Source: DASSNU01 sp035701265 (lineage in GTDB: Bacteria; Gemmatimonadota; Gemmatimonadetes; Gemmatimonadales; Gemmatimonadaceae). From it: DNA of 64,000 bases. Numbering within the stretch: the stretch's first letter is position 1; every line of letters starts with the position of its first letter. Shown in pieces: positions 1 to 9,193 of this stretch. A program made the translations under genes and the position numbers. The notes beneath the pieces are model-generated. The model was not told the origin of the DNA and did not search any database. It was given only the letters and a program-made list of their open reading frames with translations. The stretch covers positions 23,786 through 87,785 of the forward strand of contig DASSNU010000004.1 in NCBI GenBank assembly GCA_035701265.1, in the 5' to 3' direction.

Positions 1-1
1 C

Positions 2-691
2 GCGGGCGCGCTCGCGCTCACGTACGGGTATCTGCGCTGGGCGTTCCGGCACGAGCTCGCGCGTCCCTTCCCGGCACGTCCGCTGGTCGCGCCCCCCGCG
101 CCCGATCGGCGGCTGGTCGCGAAAGCGCTCGCGGTGTTCGCGCTGGCGCTCGGCGGCTGGCTCGCCGGCGGATCGCTGCCGCTCGTGGCGATCGCCGCGG
201 GCGCGCTGATGATCGTGGTCGCGCGGCGCGACCCCACGGAGGCGCTGAGCCGGGTGGAGTGGCCGCTGCTCCTCTTCTTCGCCGCGCTGTTCGTCGTGAT
301 GCGCGGCTTCGAGCGCACCGGGTGGGCGGCGTGGATCGACCAGCACACGCTCACCGTGGCCGCGCACGGCAGCCGGTGGGGCGCGCTCGCCGCGATGAGC
401 GCAGCGCTCACCGTGCTCTCCAACCTCATCTCCAACGTGCCGGCGGTGATGCTCTGGCGCGGTGCGATCCCCGCGCTCCCCGACGCCGCGCTCCTCTGGC
501 GCGCCGTCGCGATGAGCGCGACGTTCGCCGGAAACCTCCTGCTCATCGGATCGATGGCGAACCTCATCGTGGCCGAGCGCGCGCAGGCGCGTGGCGTCAC
601 GATCGGGTTCGGCGAGTACGCGCGCGTGGGCATTCCCGTCACGCTGCTCACGCTCGCGTGGGGGATCGTGGTTCTCGGCCTCACTGGGTGA
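2..691 (+). CDS. ArsB/SLC13-family permease, C-terminal part (truncated by window edge)
   Basis: An open frame enters from the left edge without a start codon and runs to the stop at 691; the first in-frame GTG (134) lies inside a membrane segment and is unlikely to be the true start. About 229 residues are visible, with several hydrophobic helices and the motif LSNLISNVPAV, typical of the second half of ArsB/NhaD/SLC13-type anion or ion transporters, where the SN-P loop lies at the transport site. The product would be an inner-membrane secondary transporter. The substrate (arsenite, dicarboxylate, sulfate or Na+) cannot be told from this half. The next gene starts 95 bp downstream on the same strand. 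Confidence 0.75.
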   Translation, partial: AGALALTYGYLRWAFRHELARPFPARPLVAPPAPDRRLVAKALAVFALALGGWLAGGSLPLVAIAAGALMIVVARRDPTEALSRVEWPLLLFFAALFVVMRGFERTGWAAWIDQHTLTVAAHGSRWGALAAMSAALTVLSNLISNVPAVMLWRGAIPALPDAALLWRAVAMSATFAGNLLLIGSMANLIVAERAQARGVTIGFGEYARVGIPVTLLTLAWGIVVLGLTG

Positions 692-786
692 GCGTGCGCG
701 CGGCGAAGGCGGGCGCTGGTTGACCGCTCCCGTTCCGGCGCGTAGAGTCTGCCGCATCCGCTCGATCGCCGTCCCCGTACCGTCTC

Positions 787-1566
787 ATGCGCACCGACGC
801 CGTCCTGTTGGATCTCGATGGCACGCTCTATGTGGGCGATGCTCCCGTCCCTGGAGGGGTGGAGACGGTGCGCGCGCTGCGCGAGCGGGGCGTGGCCCGC
901 CGCTATCTCACCAACACCACCCGCTTCCCGCGCAGCGTGCTCGTGGCGCGGCTGCGCGCAATGGGCTTCCCGGTGGAGGAGCGCGAGCTCTTCACGCCCA
1001 CGGTGGCTGCCATCCGCTGGCTGCGCGAGCATGAGATCCGCCGCATCGCGCTCTACGTGCCGCGCGCCGCGCACGAGGACTTCGACTCGTTCGTCGTGAC
1101 CGATGTGCAACCGCAAGCGGTGGTGATCGGCGATCTGGCGCGCGGGTGGGACTTCGTCACGCTGAACGGCGCGTTCCGCCACCTCGTGGCCGGCGCGCAG
1201 CTCCTCGCCTTGCAGAAGAACCGCTACTGGATGACCGAGGACGGTCTCTCGCTCGACGCCGGTCCGTTCGTGGCGGCGCTCGAGTACGCGGCCGGTCAGC
1301 GCGCGACGGTGGTGGGGAAGCCGAGCGCGGCGTTCTTCGAGCTCGCCGCGGCATCGCTCGACGTGCCCACGGAGCGGATCGTCGTCGTGGGCGACGATGT
1401 GGAGGCGGATGTGGGCGGGGCACAGGCCGCCGGATTGCGCGGCGTGCTTGTGCGCACCGGCAAGTATCGCGAGGAGCACGTCGCGCGGAGCGGCGTGCGG
1501 CCGGATGCGATCATCAACTCGGTAGCGGAGCTGCCGGAACGGCTCATGGCGCGCGCGCTTCGCTGA
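787..1566 (+). CDS. HAD-superfamily subfamily IIA hydrolase (LHPP-like phosphatase)
   Basis: 259 residues from an ATG. The N-terminus carries HAD motif I (DLDGTLY, nucleophile and acid/base Asp at about residues 9 and 11). Motif II is in TNTTRFPRS near residue 43, the motif III lysine is in VGKPS, and the terminal acidic motif is VGDDVEADVGG. The cap between motifs II and III is of the IIA (NagD/PGP/LHPP) type, and length and order match LHPP-like proteins. It probably acts in the cytosol as a phosphatase on a small phosphorylated molecule or phospho-residue; the substrate is unknown. There is no clear Shine-Dalgarno before the ATG. It stands alone between a permease and an amine oxidase on the same strand. 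Confidence 0.85.
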   Translation: MRTDAVLLDLDGTLYVGDAPVPGGVETVRALRERGVARRYLTNTTRFPRSVLVARLRAMGFPVEERELFTPTVAAIRWLREHEIRRIALYVPRAAHEDFDSFVVTDVQPQAVVIGDLARGWDFVTLNGAFRHLVAGAQLLALQKNRYWMTEDGLSLDAGPFVAALEYAAGQRATVVGKPSAAFFELAAASLDVPTERIVVVGDDVEADVGGAQAAGLRGVLVRTGKYREEHVARSGVRPDAIINSVAELPERLMARALR

Positions 1567-1606
1567 TCGGTGCGCGGCGCGGGATCGTGATCCGGGGAGG
1601 GGGGTC

Positions 1607-2941
1607 GTGACGGCGGTGATCGTCGTGGGGGCGGGGGTGGCCGGGCTCGCCGCCGCACGCGCGCTCGTGCGTGCTGGGGTCGACGTCGCCGTGCTCGAGG
1701 CGCGCGACCGCATTGGTGGGCGCATCCTCACGCAGCGCGTGCCGATGCTTCCGCTCCCCGTGGAGCTGGGCGCGGAGTTCGTGCACGGGCGTCCCGCCGA
1801 GTTGGAGACGCTCGCGCGCGAGGCGTCGCTCGTGCCGGTGGAGATCACCGGTGCCTGGTGGAGCGCGCGGCACGGGCGCATGGAGACATCCGGCGATACG
1901 TGGGCGCACGTGGAAGAGCTGCTCGCCGGCATGGATCCGGAGCGCGAGCCCGACCGGTCGCTGGACGAGTATCTGGCCGCGCACGCGAGCGATGCCTCCA
2001 TGGCTGTCGCGCGCGAGGCGGCGCGCCGCTTCGTGAGCGGCTTTCACGCCGCGGACCCCGCGCGCGTGAGCGAGCGCGCGCTCGCGCGCATGGGAAGCGC
2101 GGCCACTGGCGGGGATCGATCCGCGCGTCTGCTCGACGGCTACGCCGAGGTGCCGGCGTGGCTCGCGCGCGACCTGGCCGGCCGGCTCCGACTCGACACC
2201 GTCGTGCACCGCATCGAGTGGCAGCGCGGCCGCGTTGGCGTGCACGTGCATGCGCGCGGTGCCGCGCGCCGCGGTGTGGAGGAGCTGCACGCCGACGCGG
2301 CGATCATCACCGTGCCGCTCGGCGTGCTGCACGCGGGCGACGGCGAGGAGGGCGCCATCGCCTTCGACCCGCCCCCCGTCTCCGCGCTGCGTGCCGCGCG
2401 CGGGCTCGCGATGGGGTCGGCCGTGCGCATCGTGTTCGCGTTGCGCGAGCGATTCTGGGAGACGCGCCCGCTCGCGTGGCCTGCGGACGCGGACCCCGCC
2501 ATGCTCGCCTTTCTCCAGTGTGCCGACGCCGATGTGCCGGTGTGGTGGACCACCTTCCCCGTGCGCGCGGCGATGCTCGTGGGGTGGGTGGGCGGACCGG
2601 CCGCGGCGGCGATGGCCGGGGAGCCGCTCGAGCGCGTGGCCGCGCGTGCGCTGCGCGGGCTGGCGCGCGCGGTGGGGATGTCCTACGACCAGCTCCGCAC
2701 GATGGTCATGGGACGGTGGATGCACGACTGGGAGCACGATCCGTTCACGCGCGGGGCGTACAGCTATCCCGTGGTGGGCGGCGCGGACGCCGCAGCGCAA
2801 CTGGCGGAGCCGGTGGAGGAGACGCTCTTCTTCGCCGGCGAGGCCACGGCGCGTGCGGGGCGGAACGGCACCGTGGACGGCGCCATCGCCTCAGGCGAGC
2901 GCGCCGCGGCGCAGGTGCGCGCCGTCCTCGGCCAGGACTGA
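1607..2941 (+). CDS. Flavin monoamine oxidase family protein (FAD-dependent)
   Basis: 444 residues from a GTG preceded by a purine-rich GGGGAGGGGGG site. The N-terminus has the dinucleotide-binding fingerprint GAGVAGLAAA (about residues 8-17) followed by LEARDRIGGR, the second FAD contact of the amine oxidase fold. The C-terminus has LFFAGEATARAGRNGTVDGA, the conserved flavin-contacting segment of the MAO/polyamine oxidase/LSD1 family. Length is normal. It should oxidise an amine to an imine using O2 and FAD; the substrate is not predictable. There is no signal peptide. It lies 40 bp after the HAD gene and could be cotranscribed with it. Confidence 0.88.
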   Translation: MTAVIVVGAGVAGLAAARALVRAGVDVAVLEARDRIGGRILTQRVPMLPLPVELGAEFVHGRPAELETLAREASLVPVEITGAWWSARHGRMETSGDTWAHVEELLAGMDPEREPDRSLDEYLAAHASDASMAVAREAARRFVSGFHAADPARVSERALARMGSAATGGDRSARLLDGYAEVPAWLARDLAGRLRLDTVVHRIEWQRGRVGVHVHARGAARRGVEELHADAAIITVPLGVLHAGDGEEGAIAFDPPPVSALRAARGLAMGSAVRIVFALRERFWETRPLAWPADADPAMLAFLQCADADVPVWWTTFPVRAAMLVGWVGGPAAAAMAGEPLERVAARALRGLARAVGMSYDQLRTMVMGRWMHDWEHDPFTRGAYSYPVVGGADAAAQLAEPVEETLFFAGEATARAGRNGTVDGAIASGERAAAQVRAVLGQD

Positions 2942-2956
2942 CGCGGCGTCGCGAGC

Positions 2957-2995
2957 GATCCGCGCGACTGATCTGCGCGACTGATCTGCGCGACC
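2957..2995 (+). repeat. Three tandem copies of a 13-bp unit
   Basis: GATCYGCGCGACY is repeated three times head to tail immediately after the amine oxidase stop (2957-2969, 2970-2982, 2983-2995), with only single-base differences. It is not inside a convincing gene. It may be replication-slippage product or a protein-binding array. Confidence 0.8.
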
Positions 2996-3127
2996 GGCGC
3001 GCCGTGCTCGCGTGGGGATGACGCGCTGCGCACGCGGCGGCACTTGCGGCGCGCGTGCTCCGCGGAGCATCGTGCGCGGAGTCGGTCTCCCTCCTTTCTT
3101 ACCCGATCCCACTCCGGAGAGCGCGTC

Positions 3128-4684
3128 ATGCGCGGGAATTCTCGTTCCGTTCGCTTGGTGGCGGCGCTCGTCGCAGCCGCCTTCCCCCTCGTGTCCGCCG
3201 GCGCGACGGCGCAGGTCGTCCAGGAGCGCGTCGATCTTGGCGTGATCGCACGCATTCGCGAGGAGGCGGCGCAGCATCCCCAGGCCGCGGAGCTGGAACG
3301 TCATCTCACCGACGTGATCGGCCCGCGTCTCACCGGATCCACCGGCATGCGGCGCGCGAACGACTGGACGGCCGAGACGCTGCGGTCGTGGGGGCTGTCC
3401 AACGTGCAGGTCGAGCCGTGGGGAGTGTTCGGCCGCGGGTGGGAGCGCGTGTCGTACAGCGGGCGGATGCTCACGCCCTTCGTTCAGCCGCTGCACGCGC
3501 AGCCGGCGGCGTGGACCGGGAGCACCAAGGGGACGGTGACGGCGCCTGCGATCGCCGTCGTGGGCGGTCTCGATTCGCTCTCGAAGTACGCGGGGAAGCT
3601 CAAGGGCGCGTGGGTGCTGCTCGAGGAGCCACGCCCGGTCACACCGGAGTTCGATCCGGTCATCCGCCGGCAGCCGCTCGACAGTCTGCTCGCCGTGCGT
3701 CCGCGCCGGCGCGAGCGTCCGCCGGTGGTGTGGGACAGCCTGCTGGCACAGGTGCACAAGCGCGAGCGCGCACGCGACAGCGTCCTGCGCGCGGCCGGCG
3801 TGGCCGGCGTCATCACGCGGTCGCCGCTGCAGTACGACATCATTCGCGGCGGCGGCGACTGGGGCGCGATCGATCCCTCGGTGCCGATCCCCGTCCCCGA
3901 GCTCATCGTCGAGCAGGACGAGTACGACCAGATCTGGCGCAACGCGACGCACGGCGTGGGTGTGCAGCTCGAGATCTCGGTGCAGAACCGCTTCCTCACC
4001 GACGACCTCAAGGGGTACAACACGCTCGCCGATCTTCCCGGTACCGACAAGGCGAACGAGTTCGTGATGATCGGCGGTCATCTCGATTCGTGGCACTTCG
4101 GCACGGGCGCCACCGACAACGCCGCGGGCACCGTCGTGATGATGGAGGCCATGCGCATCCTGAAGACGCTCGGACTGCAGCCGCGCCGCACCATCCGCAT
4201 CGCGCTCTGGAGTGGGGAGGAGGAGGGGCTCTACGGGTCGCGCCACTGGCTGGCGAACCACCCGGAGCTGCACGACCGCATCTCGGCATATCTCAACCTG
4301 GACAACGGGACCGGGAAGATTCGTGGCATCTGGGACCAGTCGAACCAGGCGGCGCACGGAATCTTCGAGCAGCTCCTCTGGCCCTTCCGCGATCTGGGTG
4401 TGGTGGCGGTGCGCGCGGGGAACACGGGGAGCACCGATCATGTCGCGTTCGACGACGTGGGGATCCCCGGATTCAACTTCATCCAGGACCCCATCGAGTA
4501 CGGCCTGCGCACGCACCACAGCTCGGTGGACACGTACGATCACGCGCTCACCGAGGACCTGGAGCAGGCGGCGATCGTGGTGGCGGCCACGGCGTACGCG
4601 CTCGCCATGCGTGATGACCCCATGCCGCGCAAGCCGGCGGGTGATGCTCCCGCGGCGGCGAGCGGGAGCGCAACGCGGCCGTGA
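3128..4684 (+). CDS. Secreted M28-family metallopeptidase (aminopeptidase-like)
   Basis: 518 residues. The ATG at 3128 was chosen because it opens a classic signal peptide (MRGNSRSVRLVAALVAAAFP...AGATAQ) and follows GGAGAG; the longer frame upstream encodes Arg-rich nonsense. The M28 zinc core is clear: GGHLDSWHFGTGATDNAAGT supplies the His/Asp ligands with the bridging Asp, and WSGEEEGLYGS gives the catalytic Glu pair. STDHVAFDDVGIPGF and the late His in RTHHSSVDTYD complete the metal site. A PA-like insertion probably occupies residues 150-320. It would act in the periplasm, trimming peptides for nutrition. The next gene is convergent. Confidence 0.9.
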   Translation: MRGNSRSVRLVAALVAAAFPLVSAGATAQVVQERVDLGVIARIREEAAQHPQAAELERHLTDVIGPRLTGSTGMRRANDWTAETLRSWGLSNVQVEPWGVFGRGWERVSYSGRMLTPFVQPLHAQPAAWTGSTKGTVTAPAIAVVGGLDSLSKYAGKLKGAWVLLEEPRPVTPEFDPVIRRQPLDSLLAVRPRRRERPPVVWDSLLAQVHKRERARDSVLRAAGVAGVITRSPLQYDIIRGGGDWGAIDPSVPIPVPELIVEQDEYDQIWRNATHGVGVQLEISVQNRFLTDDLKGYNTLADLPGTDKANEFVMIGGHLDSWHFGTGATDNAAGTVVMMEAMRILKTLGLQPRRTIRIALWSGEEEGLYGSRHWLANHPELHDRISAYLNLDNGTGKIRGIWDQSNQAAHGIFEQLLWPFRDLGVVAVRAGNTGSTDHVAFDDVGIPGFNFIQDPIEYGLRTHHSSVDTYDHALTEDLEQAAIVVAATAYALAMRDDPMPRKPAGDAPAAASGSATRP

Positions 4685-4726
4685 TCGCGGTGCGCCGCGC
4701 GGCGACTTCCGGCGCCCCGGCGCGGG

Positions 4727-6427
4727 CTAGCGCGCGGCGCCGTCGGTGGGCGCTTCGGCGGGGAGCACGAGACGGAACGTGCTCCCGTGTCCCACCGTCG
4801 ACTCCGCCTCCAGCCGCCCGCCGAGCAGGCGCGCGAGGCGGCGGGAGATGGCAAGACCGAGCCCCGTTCCGCCGTGCGCCACGTCGGGGAGTTGCGCGAA
4901 CTCCTCGAAGATGCGCGCGATGTTGTCGGGCGCGATCCCCGGCCCGTGGTCTTCCACTTCGACCATGACGCCACCGTCGAGCGGGCTGCAACGAATCCGC
5001 ACCGGGCGCCCGCCCCCGAACTTGGTGGCGTTCGACAATAGATTGAGCACGATCTGCCGCGTACGACGCGGGTCCGTGCGCACCGTCGGGAGGTCGGTCG
5101 CGCACTCGAGCTGCAGGTCGCAGCCGCGCGCCTCGGCCATCGGCCCGATGGTGGCGGAAAGCTCCTCGACCAGGACGGCGACGTTCACCGGCTCGATGTC
5201 CAGGAGAATCTTCCCTGCCTCGATCTTGCTCAGATCGAGCACGTCGTTCACCAGCTCGGCGAGGTGTTTGGCCGCGCGCTGGCTCCGCGTGATTCCGACG
5301 CGTTGCGCGTCGGCCAGGGCGCCGTAGACCCCGAGCAGTAGGAGATCGTTGTAGCCGATGATCGCATTGAGCGGCGTGCGCAGCTCATGGCTCATTGCGG
5401 CGAAGAAGCGGCTGCGGATGGCCTCGCTGCGCTGCGCCGCCAGCCGCGCCTGCGCCTCCGCGCGCGCCGCGATGAAGAGGGAGAGGCTCATCAGGATGCC
5501 GGCGAACGCGACGGCGCCCGGGAGCAGCCATCCGCGTCCTGTGCCCGGGACCGTCCAGAAGGCGATCGTCCAGGTCCGACCCCCGATGTTCGAGTGCGTG
5601 ATGGCGGGCGCGTCCAACGAGTCCACGTCCGGGCTGGGGCTGTAGGCGTAGAGGAGGTGCGGAGCCGTGGGCTCGGTGCCATCGTACACGCGGAACGCGA
5701 GCGGAGGCGTGGGTTCGCTCGCGATGACCGCGCGGAAGAGATCGCCGGCGCGGAACGGACTGTACACGAAGCCGCGCAGGAGCTGCCGGCGCGCCTCGAC
5801 GGTCGACGGCGTGCTGTCCCCGGTATAGACCGGGAGATAGATGAGGAACCCGGGTTGTTTTTCCCCCATGATCTCCTGAACGAGCGTGACGCGCCCGGAC
5901 ATGGCGGGGAGTCCCGTGTCGCGCGCGCGCTCCATCGCGGCGCGCCGCGTCGGCTCGGTGAACATGTCGTAGCCGAGGGCGACCACGTTGCGGCGATCGA
6001 GCGGCTCGAGGTAGAGGATGGCGTGGTACTCGGGGCGCTCGAATGACGGCCACACGTGAAACTCGGGCGTCCCCGTACGCCGCATGATGCCGACGAGCGA
6101 GTCCCGGCTGCTGGCCGCGACGCGCTCGCTGTAGCCAATCCCCTGGACGCCGGGGTAGCGCTGCTGCAGGTCGAGCTGTCCCACGTACGCCTTGAACTCG
6201 CGGCGCGTCACCGTGTCACTGGCGGCGAAGAGCCCGCTCGCGCCCTGGAGCATGGCGATATAGGTGGACAGGCGGGATCGGATCCGGTCCTGCGTGGAGC
6301 GCACCGCCGCCTCGAAGCGTGCGTGCGAGCGGGCGGCCGCCGTGACCTCCACGACCGTCGTGGCTCCGGCCGTCAGGACGAGCGACGTGGCGAGGACGAC
6401 GAATGGGGTGGACAGGCGGGGACGCAT
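4727..6427 (-). CDS. Sensor histidine kinase with CHASE input domain
   Basis: 566 residues from the ATG at 6427; an upstream TTG would add only a basic 12-residue tail. One membrane helix (about residues 8-28) precedes a periplasmic CHASE domain (about 45-230, including YPGVQGIGYSERV). A second helix follows at about 303-322. The HisKA box FFAAMSHELRTPLNAIIGY has the phospho-acceptor His at about 347. The HATPase core has N (NLLSNATKFGG), G1 (VEDHGPGIAPDN) and G2 (GGTGLGLAIS) boxes. It should sense a small extracytoplasmic ligand and autophosphorylate; no response regulator is adjacent, so the partner is encoded elsewhere. No clear Shine-Dalgarno is seen. It is convergent with the M28 peptidase gene. 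Confidence 0.9.
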   Translation of the reverse strand: MRPRLSTPFVVLATSLVLTAGATTVVEVTAAARSHARFEAAVRSTQDRIRSRLSTYIAMLQGASGLFAASDTVTRREFKAYVGQLDLQQRYPGVQGIGYSERVAASSRDSLVGIMRRTGTPEFHVWPSFERPEYHAILYLEPLDRRNVVALGYDMFTEPTRRAAMERARDTGLPAMSGRVTLVQEIMGEKQPGFLIYLPVYTGDSTPSTVEARRQLLRGFVYSPFRAGDLFRAVIASEPTPPLAFRVYDGTEPTAPHLLYAYSPSPDVDSLDAPAITHSNIGGRTWTIAFWTVPGTGRGWLLPGAVAFAGILMSLSLFIAARAEAQARLAAQRSEAIRSRFFAAMSHELRTPLNAIIGYNDLLLLGVYGALADAQRVGITRSQRAAKHLAELVNDVLDLSKIEAGKILLDIEPVNVAVLVEELSATIGPMAEARGCDLQLECATDLPTVRTDPRRTRQIVLNLLSNATKFGGGRPVRIRCSPLDGGVMVEVEDHGPGIAPDNIARIFEEFAQLPDVAHGGTGLGLAISRRLARLLGGRLEAESTVGHGSTFRLVLPAEAPTDGAAR

Positions 6428-6818
6428 CAGTCTGTTGATGCGCCGCGTGACGCGCCCGCGCAACCCGGCGCGGGAGTGGGGTCAGCCCAGGCGCTCCCGG
6501 CCCCGACGCGTGCGGGGTGCTCCGGCGAGCCATCACGAGATGTTCGCATTGAGTGTTGGTGATCAGCCGACGCCCTGGGTCTACCGCGCCGGCGTGCGTG
6601 GCGCGGCTACATCACCTTTCCGAATCGATCGAGCGCACTGTGCAGCGTTCTGTCTCCACAGGCGCCATCACGGCCACGAGCCGATGCGTTGGCGCGGCCG
6701 ATGCCGCCGTTCGCTTCGAACGGCAATGATCGGCGCCCACACTGAACGCGAACATCTCATGATGCCCGCCGCCACGACCCTCGCATGTCACGGCCGGCGA
6801 GCGCGCCCGGCCGGCCGC
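6428..6818. other. Gene-free interval (391 bp)
   Basis: Upstream region of the CHASE kinase gene and downstream region of the debranching-enzyme gene. No ORF with believable codon use is present. Just past the debranching-enzyme stop a 7-bp inverted repeat (CGGCCGG/CCGGCCG, 6791-6797 and 6807-6813) could act as a weak terminator. The kinase promoter presumably lies in the slightly AT-richer part around 6530-6660, but I could not pick hexamers with confidence. Confidence 0.5.
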
Positions 6819-9041
6819 TCACGTCAGCTCGATCCGGACCTGCAACCGATCGCCTTCCACCTCGAGCAGGTTGACCAGCGTCCGCGTGCCGCGGCGGGTG
6901 AACCGCAGCGCCACCCGCGATTGACCGATCCGCAGACCGTGGACCACCAGCTGCTGCAGGAATGGCGGCAGGAGCGGCTCGCGAATGTGGAGCATGCGCG
7001 CGGGGGCGTCGGGAAAGAGCCCGGTCACCGCCTGGAGCAGCATGAAGAACGCGCCGGACGCCCACGCCTGGGGGGAACAGCTCACGGGGTACAGCACGGG
7101 GCGCCGCCCGTGCGCCCGCTCCATGCCACAGAAGAGCTCCGGCAGGCGATGGTACTCCATCCCGTTGGCGGCATCCGCGAGCGCCGTGAACACGGGGAGC
7201 ACGGCGTCCCTGTGCTCGTAGAGCGACAACCCGAGTGCGACGATCGCGTTGTCGTGCGGCCACACCGAGCCGTCGTGGTAGCTCATCGGGTTGTACACGG
7301 CGTGCGATGCGCTGAGCGTGCGGATCCCCCACCCGGAGAACATGTCCGGCTCGAGAAAGCGTCGCGCCAACCGTGCGGCCTGGCTGGCATCGGCCACGCG
7401 GCTCCAGAGCAGGTGGCCCGCATTGGTCGTCACGGTGGGGAGCGGCCGTTTCTCCCCGTCGAGCGCCAGCGCGAAGATCCCCGCGTCCTCCAACCAGAAC
7501 CGCTTCACGATCGCCTCGCGCAGCGTGTTCGCCTGGGTCCGGAGCGTCTCCGCGCGCTCCGGCTGGCCGAACGCATCGTACAGCGCAGCCATCCGCCGCT
7601 TGGCGTCGTACACGTACCCCTGCACTTCCACCAGCGCGATCGGCGGTTCGGGAAGCCGCCCGTCCGGATAGGGGATGCCGTCCCACGAGTCCTTCCACCC
7701 CTGATTCACCAACCCCTTGGCCGAGGTGCGGGCGTACTCCACGAACCCGTCCCCATCGAGATCACCATAGCGGTCGATCCATTCCAGCGCGCGCTCGGCG
7801 TTCGGCAGCAGCGAGCGCACCAGCCCTTCATCGCCGGTCCACCGCCACGTCTCATGTAAGAGGATGAGCCAGAGCGGCGTGGCATCCACCGTCCCATAGT
7901 ACGGCACGTGCGGGATCTCGCCCGCGCGCGCCATCTCGCCGCGCCGCAGCTCGTGCATGATCTTCCCCGGCTGCTCCTCGGTGTACGGGTCCTCGCGCTC
8001 CCCCTGGTGCCGCGCCAGATAGTGCAGCGTGTCCACCGCGATCTGCGGATTGAGACAGAGCGACTCGATGGACGTGATGATGGAGTCGCGGCCGAACGGG
8101 GTGGAGTACCACGGGATGCCGGCGGAGATGATCGGCATGCCGTCCGATTCGACGTAGAGCGCGCGGAGATCCATCACGGCGCGGTCGATCGCCAGGTTGA
8201 ACTCATCCACGTTGCTCGCCCAACGTGTGGACTCGGACGCCCAGTGGGCGTACGCGGCGTCCACCGGCGCGCGCAGGCGCGCGAGCGGGACCACGCGCCG
8301 GCTGAGCATGCTCTCGCGCGGCGGCGTGGGGACCACCCGCCACTGCAGGAATACGGGCGTGTGCGGCTCGAGGCGGAACGTCCACCGCGCGCCGTGCGCG
8401 GTCAACTCGCGGGGAGGACAGTCGGGGACATCGGGGAAGACGACCACGCACTGCACGAAGCGGCCATCGCGCCCGCGGTAGCCGTAGCAGATGCTGTGGG
8501 CGTCGACCACCGGCGCGAAGAACTCGCCGCGCTCGCGCCGCGTCCACCCGCGGACCTCGAAGATGTCGGCGAAATCGCACGCGAGCGCGATCTCCACCCA
8601 GTAGTCGATCGGATTGGAGAGAAAGCTGGTGAGCGTCACGCGCTCGGTGAGCACGTCGTCCACCACGATCTCACGCCGCAGGTGCACGCGGTTCGACGCG
8701 CTCCAGGGGTCGCCGCCGAAGGCGGTGTCGGTCACCGCCAGATCGATCTGCGCCTGGAACATCCGCTGGATCTGCGCGGAGAGCAGCACCGGCGGCCCTC
8801 CCGCCGCGTGCAACTCGTACCGGCTGAGCATGCGCGTGTCGTCCTGGAACAGCCCGAGCCCGCACGCGCCCGGCGGCGTGATGTTGCCGTGCGGATCGAG
8901 CAGGCAGAACAGCCGGTCGTACTTGAGAACGAGGTTCCCTTCCACGCGCGCATCGTGACGGCACGAGATGGAAGAGTATCCGACCGCCTCCTCCATGGAG
9001 ATCGGTACCGGTTCCCGCCTGCCGCGAACGATGGTCGTCAT
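6819..9041 (-). CDS. Amylo-alpha-1,6-glucosidase / glycogen-debranching-like enzyme
   Basis: 740 residues from an ATG with GAGG 5 nt upstream. The N-terminal region (about 30-230) has the GDE_N-type beta-sandwich signature (YDRLFCLLDPHGNI, GLGLFQDDTRMLSRYEL). The rest is an (alpha/alpha)6-barrel MGH1/GH63-like glucosidase with GIPWYSTPFGRDS, EEQPGKIMHELR, WKDSWDG and NPMSYHDGSVWPHDNAI. The acidic residues in these motifs are the family's catalytic and substrate-binding positions. It should act on branch points or related alpha-glucans in the cytosol. A GT4 glycosyltransferase gene follows 152 bp upstream on the same strand, a common trehalose/glycogen-type pairing. Confidence 0.88.
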   Translation of the reverse strand: MTTIVRGRREPVPISMEEAVGYSSISCRHDARVEGNLVLKYDRLFCLLDPHGNITPPGACGLGLFQDDTRMLSRYELHAAGGPPVLLSAQIQRMFQAQIDLAVTDTAFGGDPWSASNRVHLRREIVVDDVLTERVTLTSFLSNPIDYWVEIALACDFADIFEVRGWTRRERGEFFAPVVDAHSICYGYRGRDGRFVQCVVVFPDVPDCPPRELTAHGARWTFRLEPHTPVFLQWRVVPTPPRESMLSRRVVPLARLRAPVDAAYAHWASESTRWASNVDEFNLAIDRAVMDLRALYVESDGMPIISAGIPWYSTPFGRDSIITSIESLCLNPQIAVDTLHYLARHQGEREDPYTEEQPGKIMHELRRGEMARAGEIPHVPYYGTVDATPLWLILLHETWRWTGDEGLVRSLLPNAERALEWIDRYGDLDGDGFVEYARTSAKGLVNQGWKDSWDGIPYPDGRLPEPPIALVEVQGYVYDAKRRMAALYDAFGQPERAETLRTQANTLREAIVKRFWLEDAGIFALALDGEKRPLPTVTTNAGHLLWSRVADASQAARLARRFLEPDMFSGWGIRTLSASHAVYNPMSYHDGSVWPHDNAIVALGLSLYEHRDAVLPVFTALADAANGMEYHRLPELFCGMERAHGRRPVLYPVSCSPQAWASGAFFMLLQAVTGLFPDAPARMLHIREPLLPPFLQQLVVHGLRIGQSRVALRFTRRGTRTLVNLLEVEGDRLQVRIELT

Positions 9042-9193
9042 GCGTGCCTCATGCCCCTCCTACGTGTCATCCCCGCGACGCACGCGGTTCCGCTCCGCGT
9101 CACGCGGCTCCGCGGACATCCGTGATTCGCGTGCATCCCATCTGCACGCTCCGCGCCCGCGCCCGCCCGCTGCACGCTCCGCGCCTGCGCGCG

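Noticed and set aside
8000..9100. Long open frames antisense to the debranching enzyme and to many other genes
   Set aside because: Very high GC content leaves few stop codons in shadow frames; these products are Arg/Ala/Pro/His-rich without domains.
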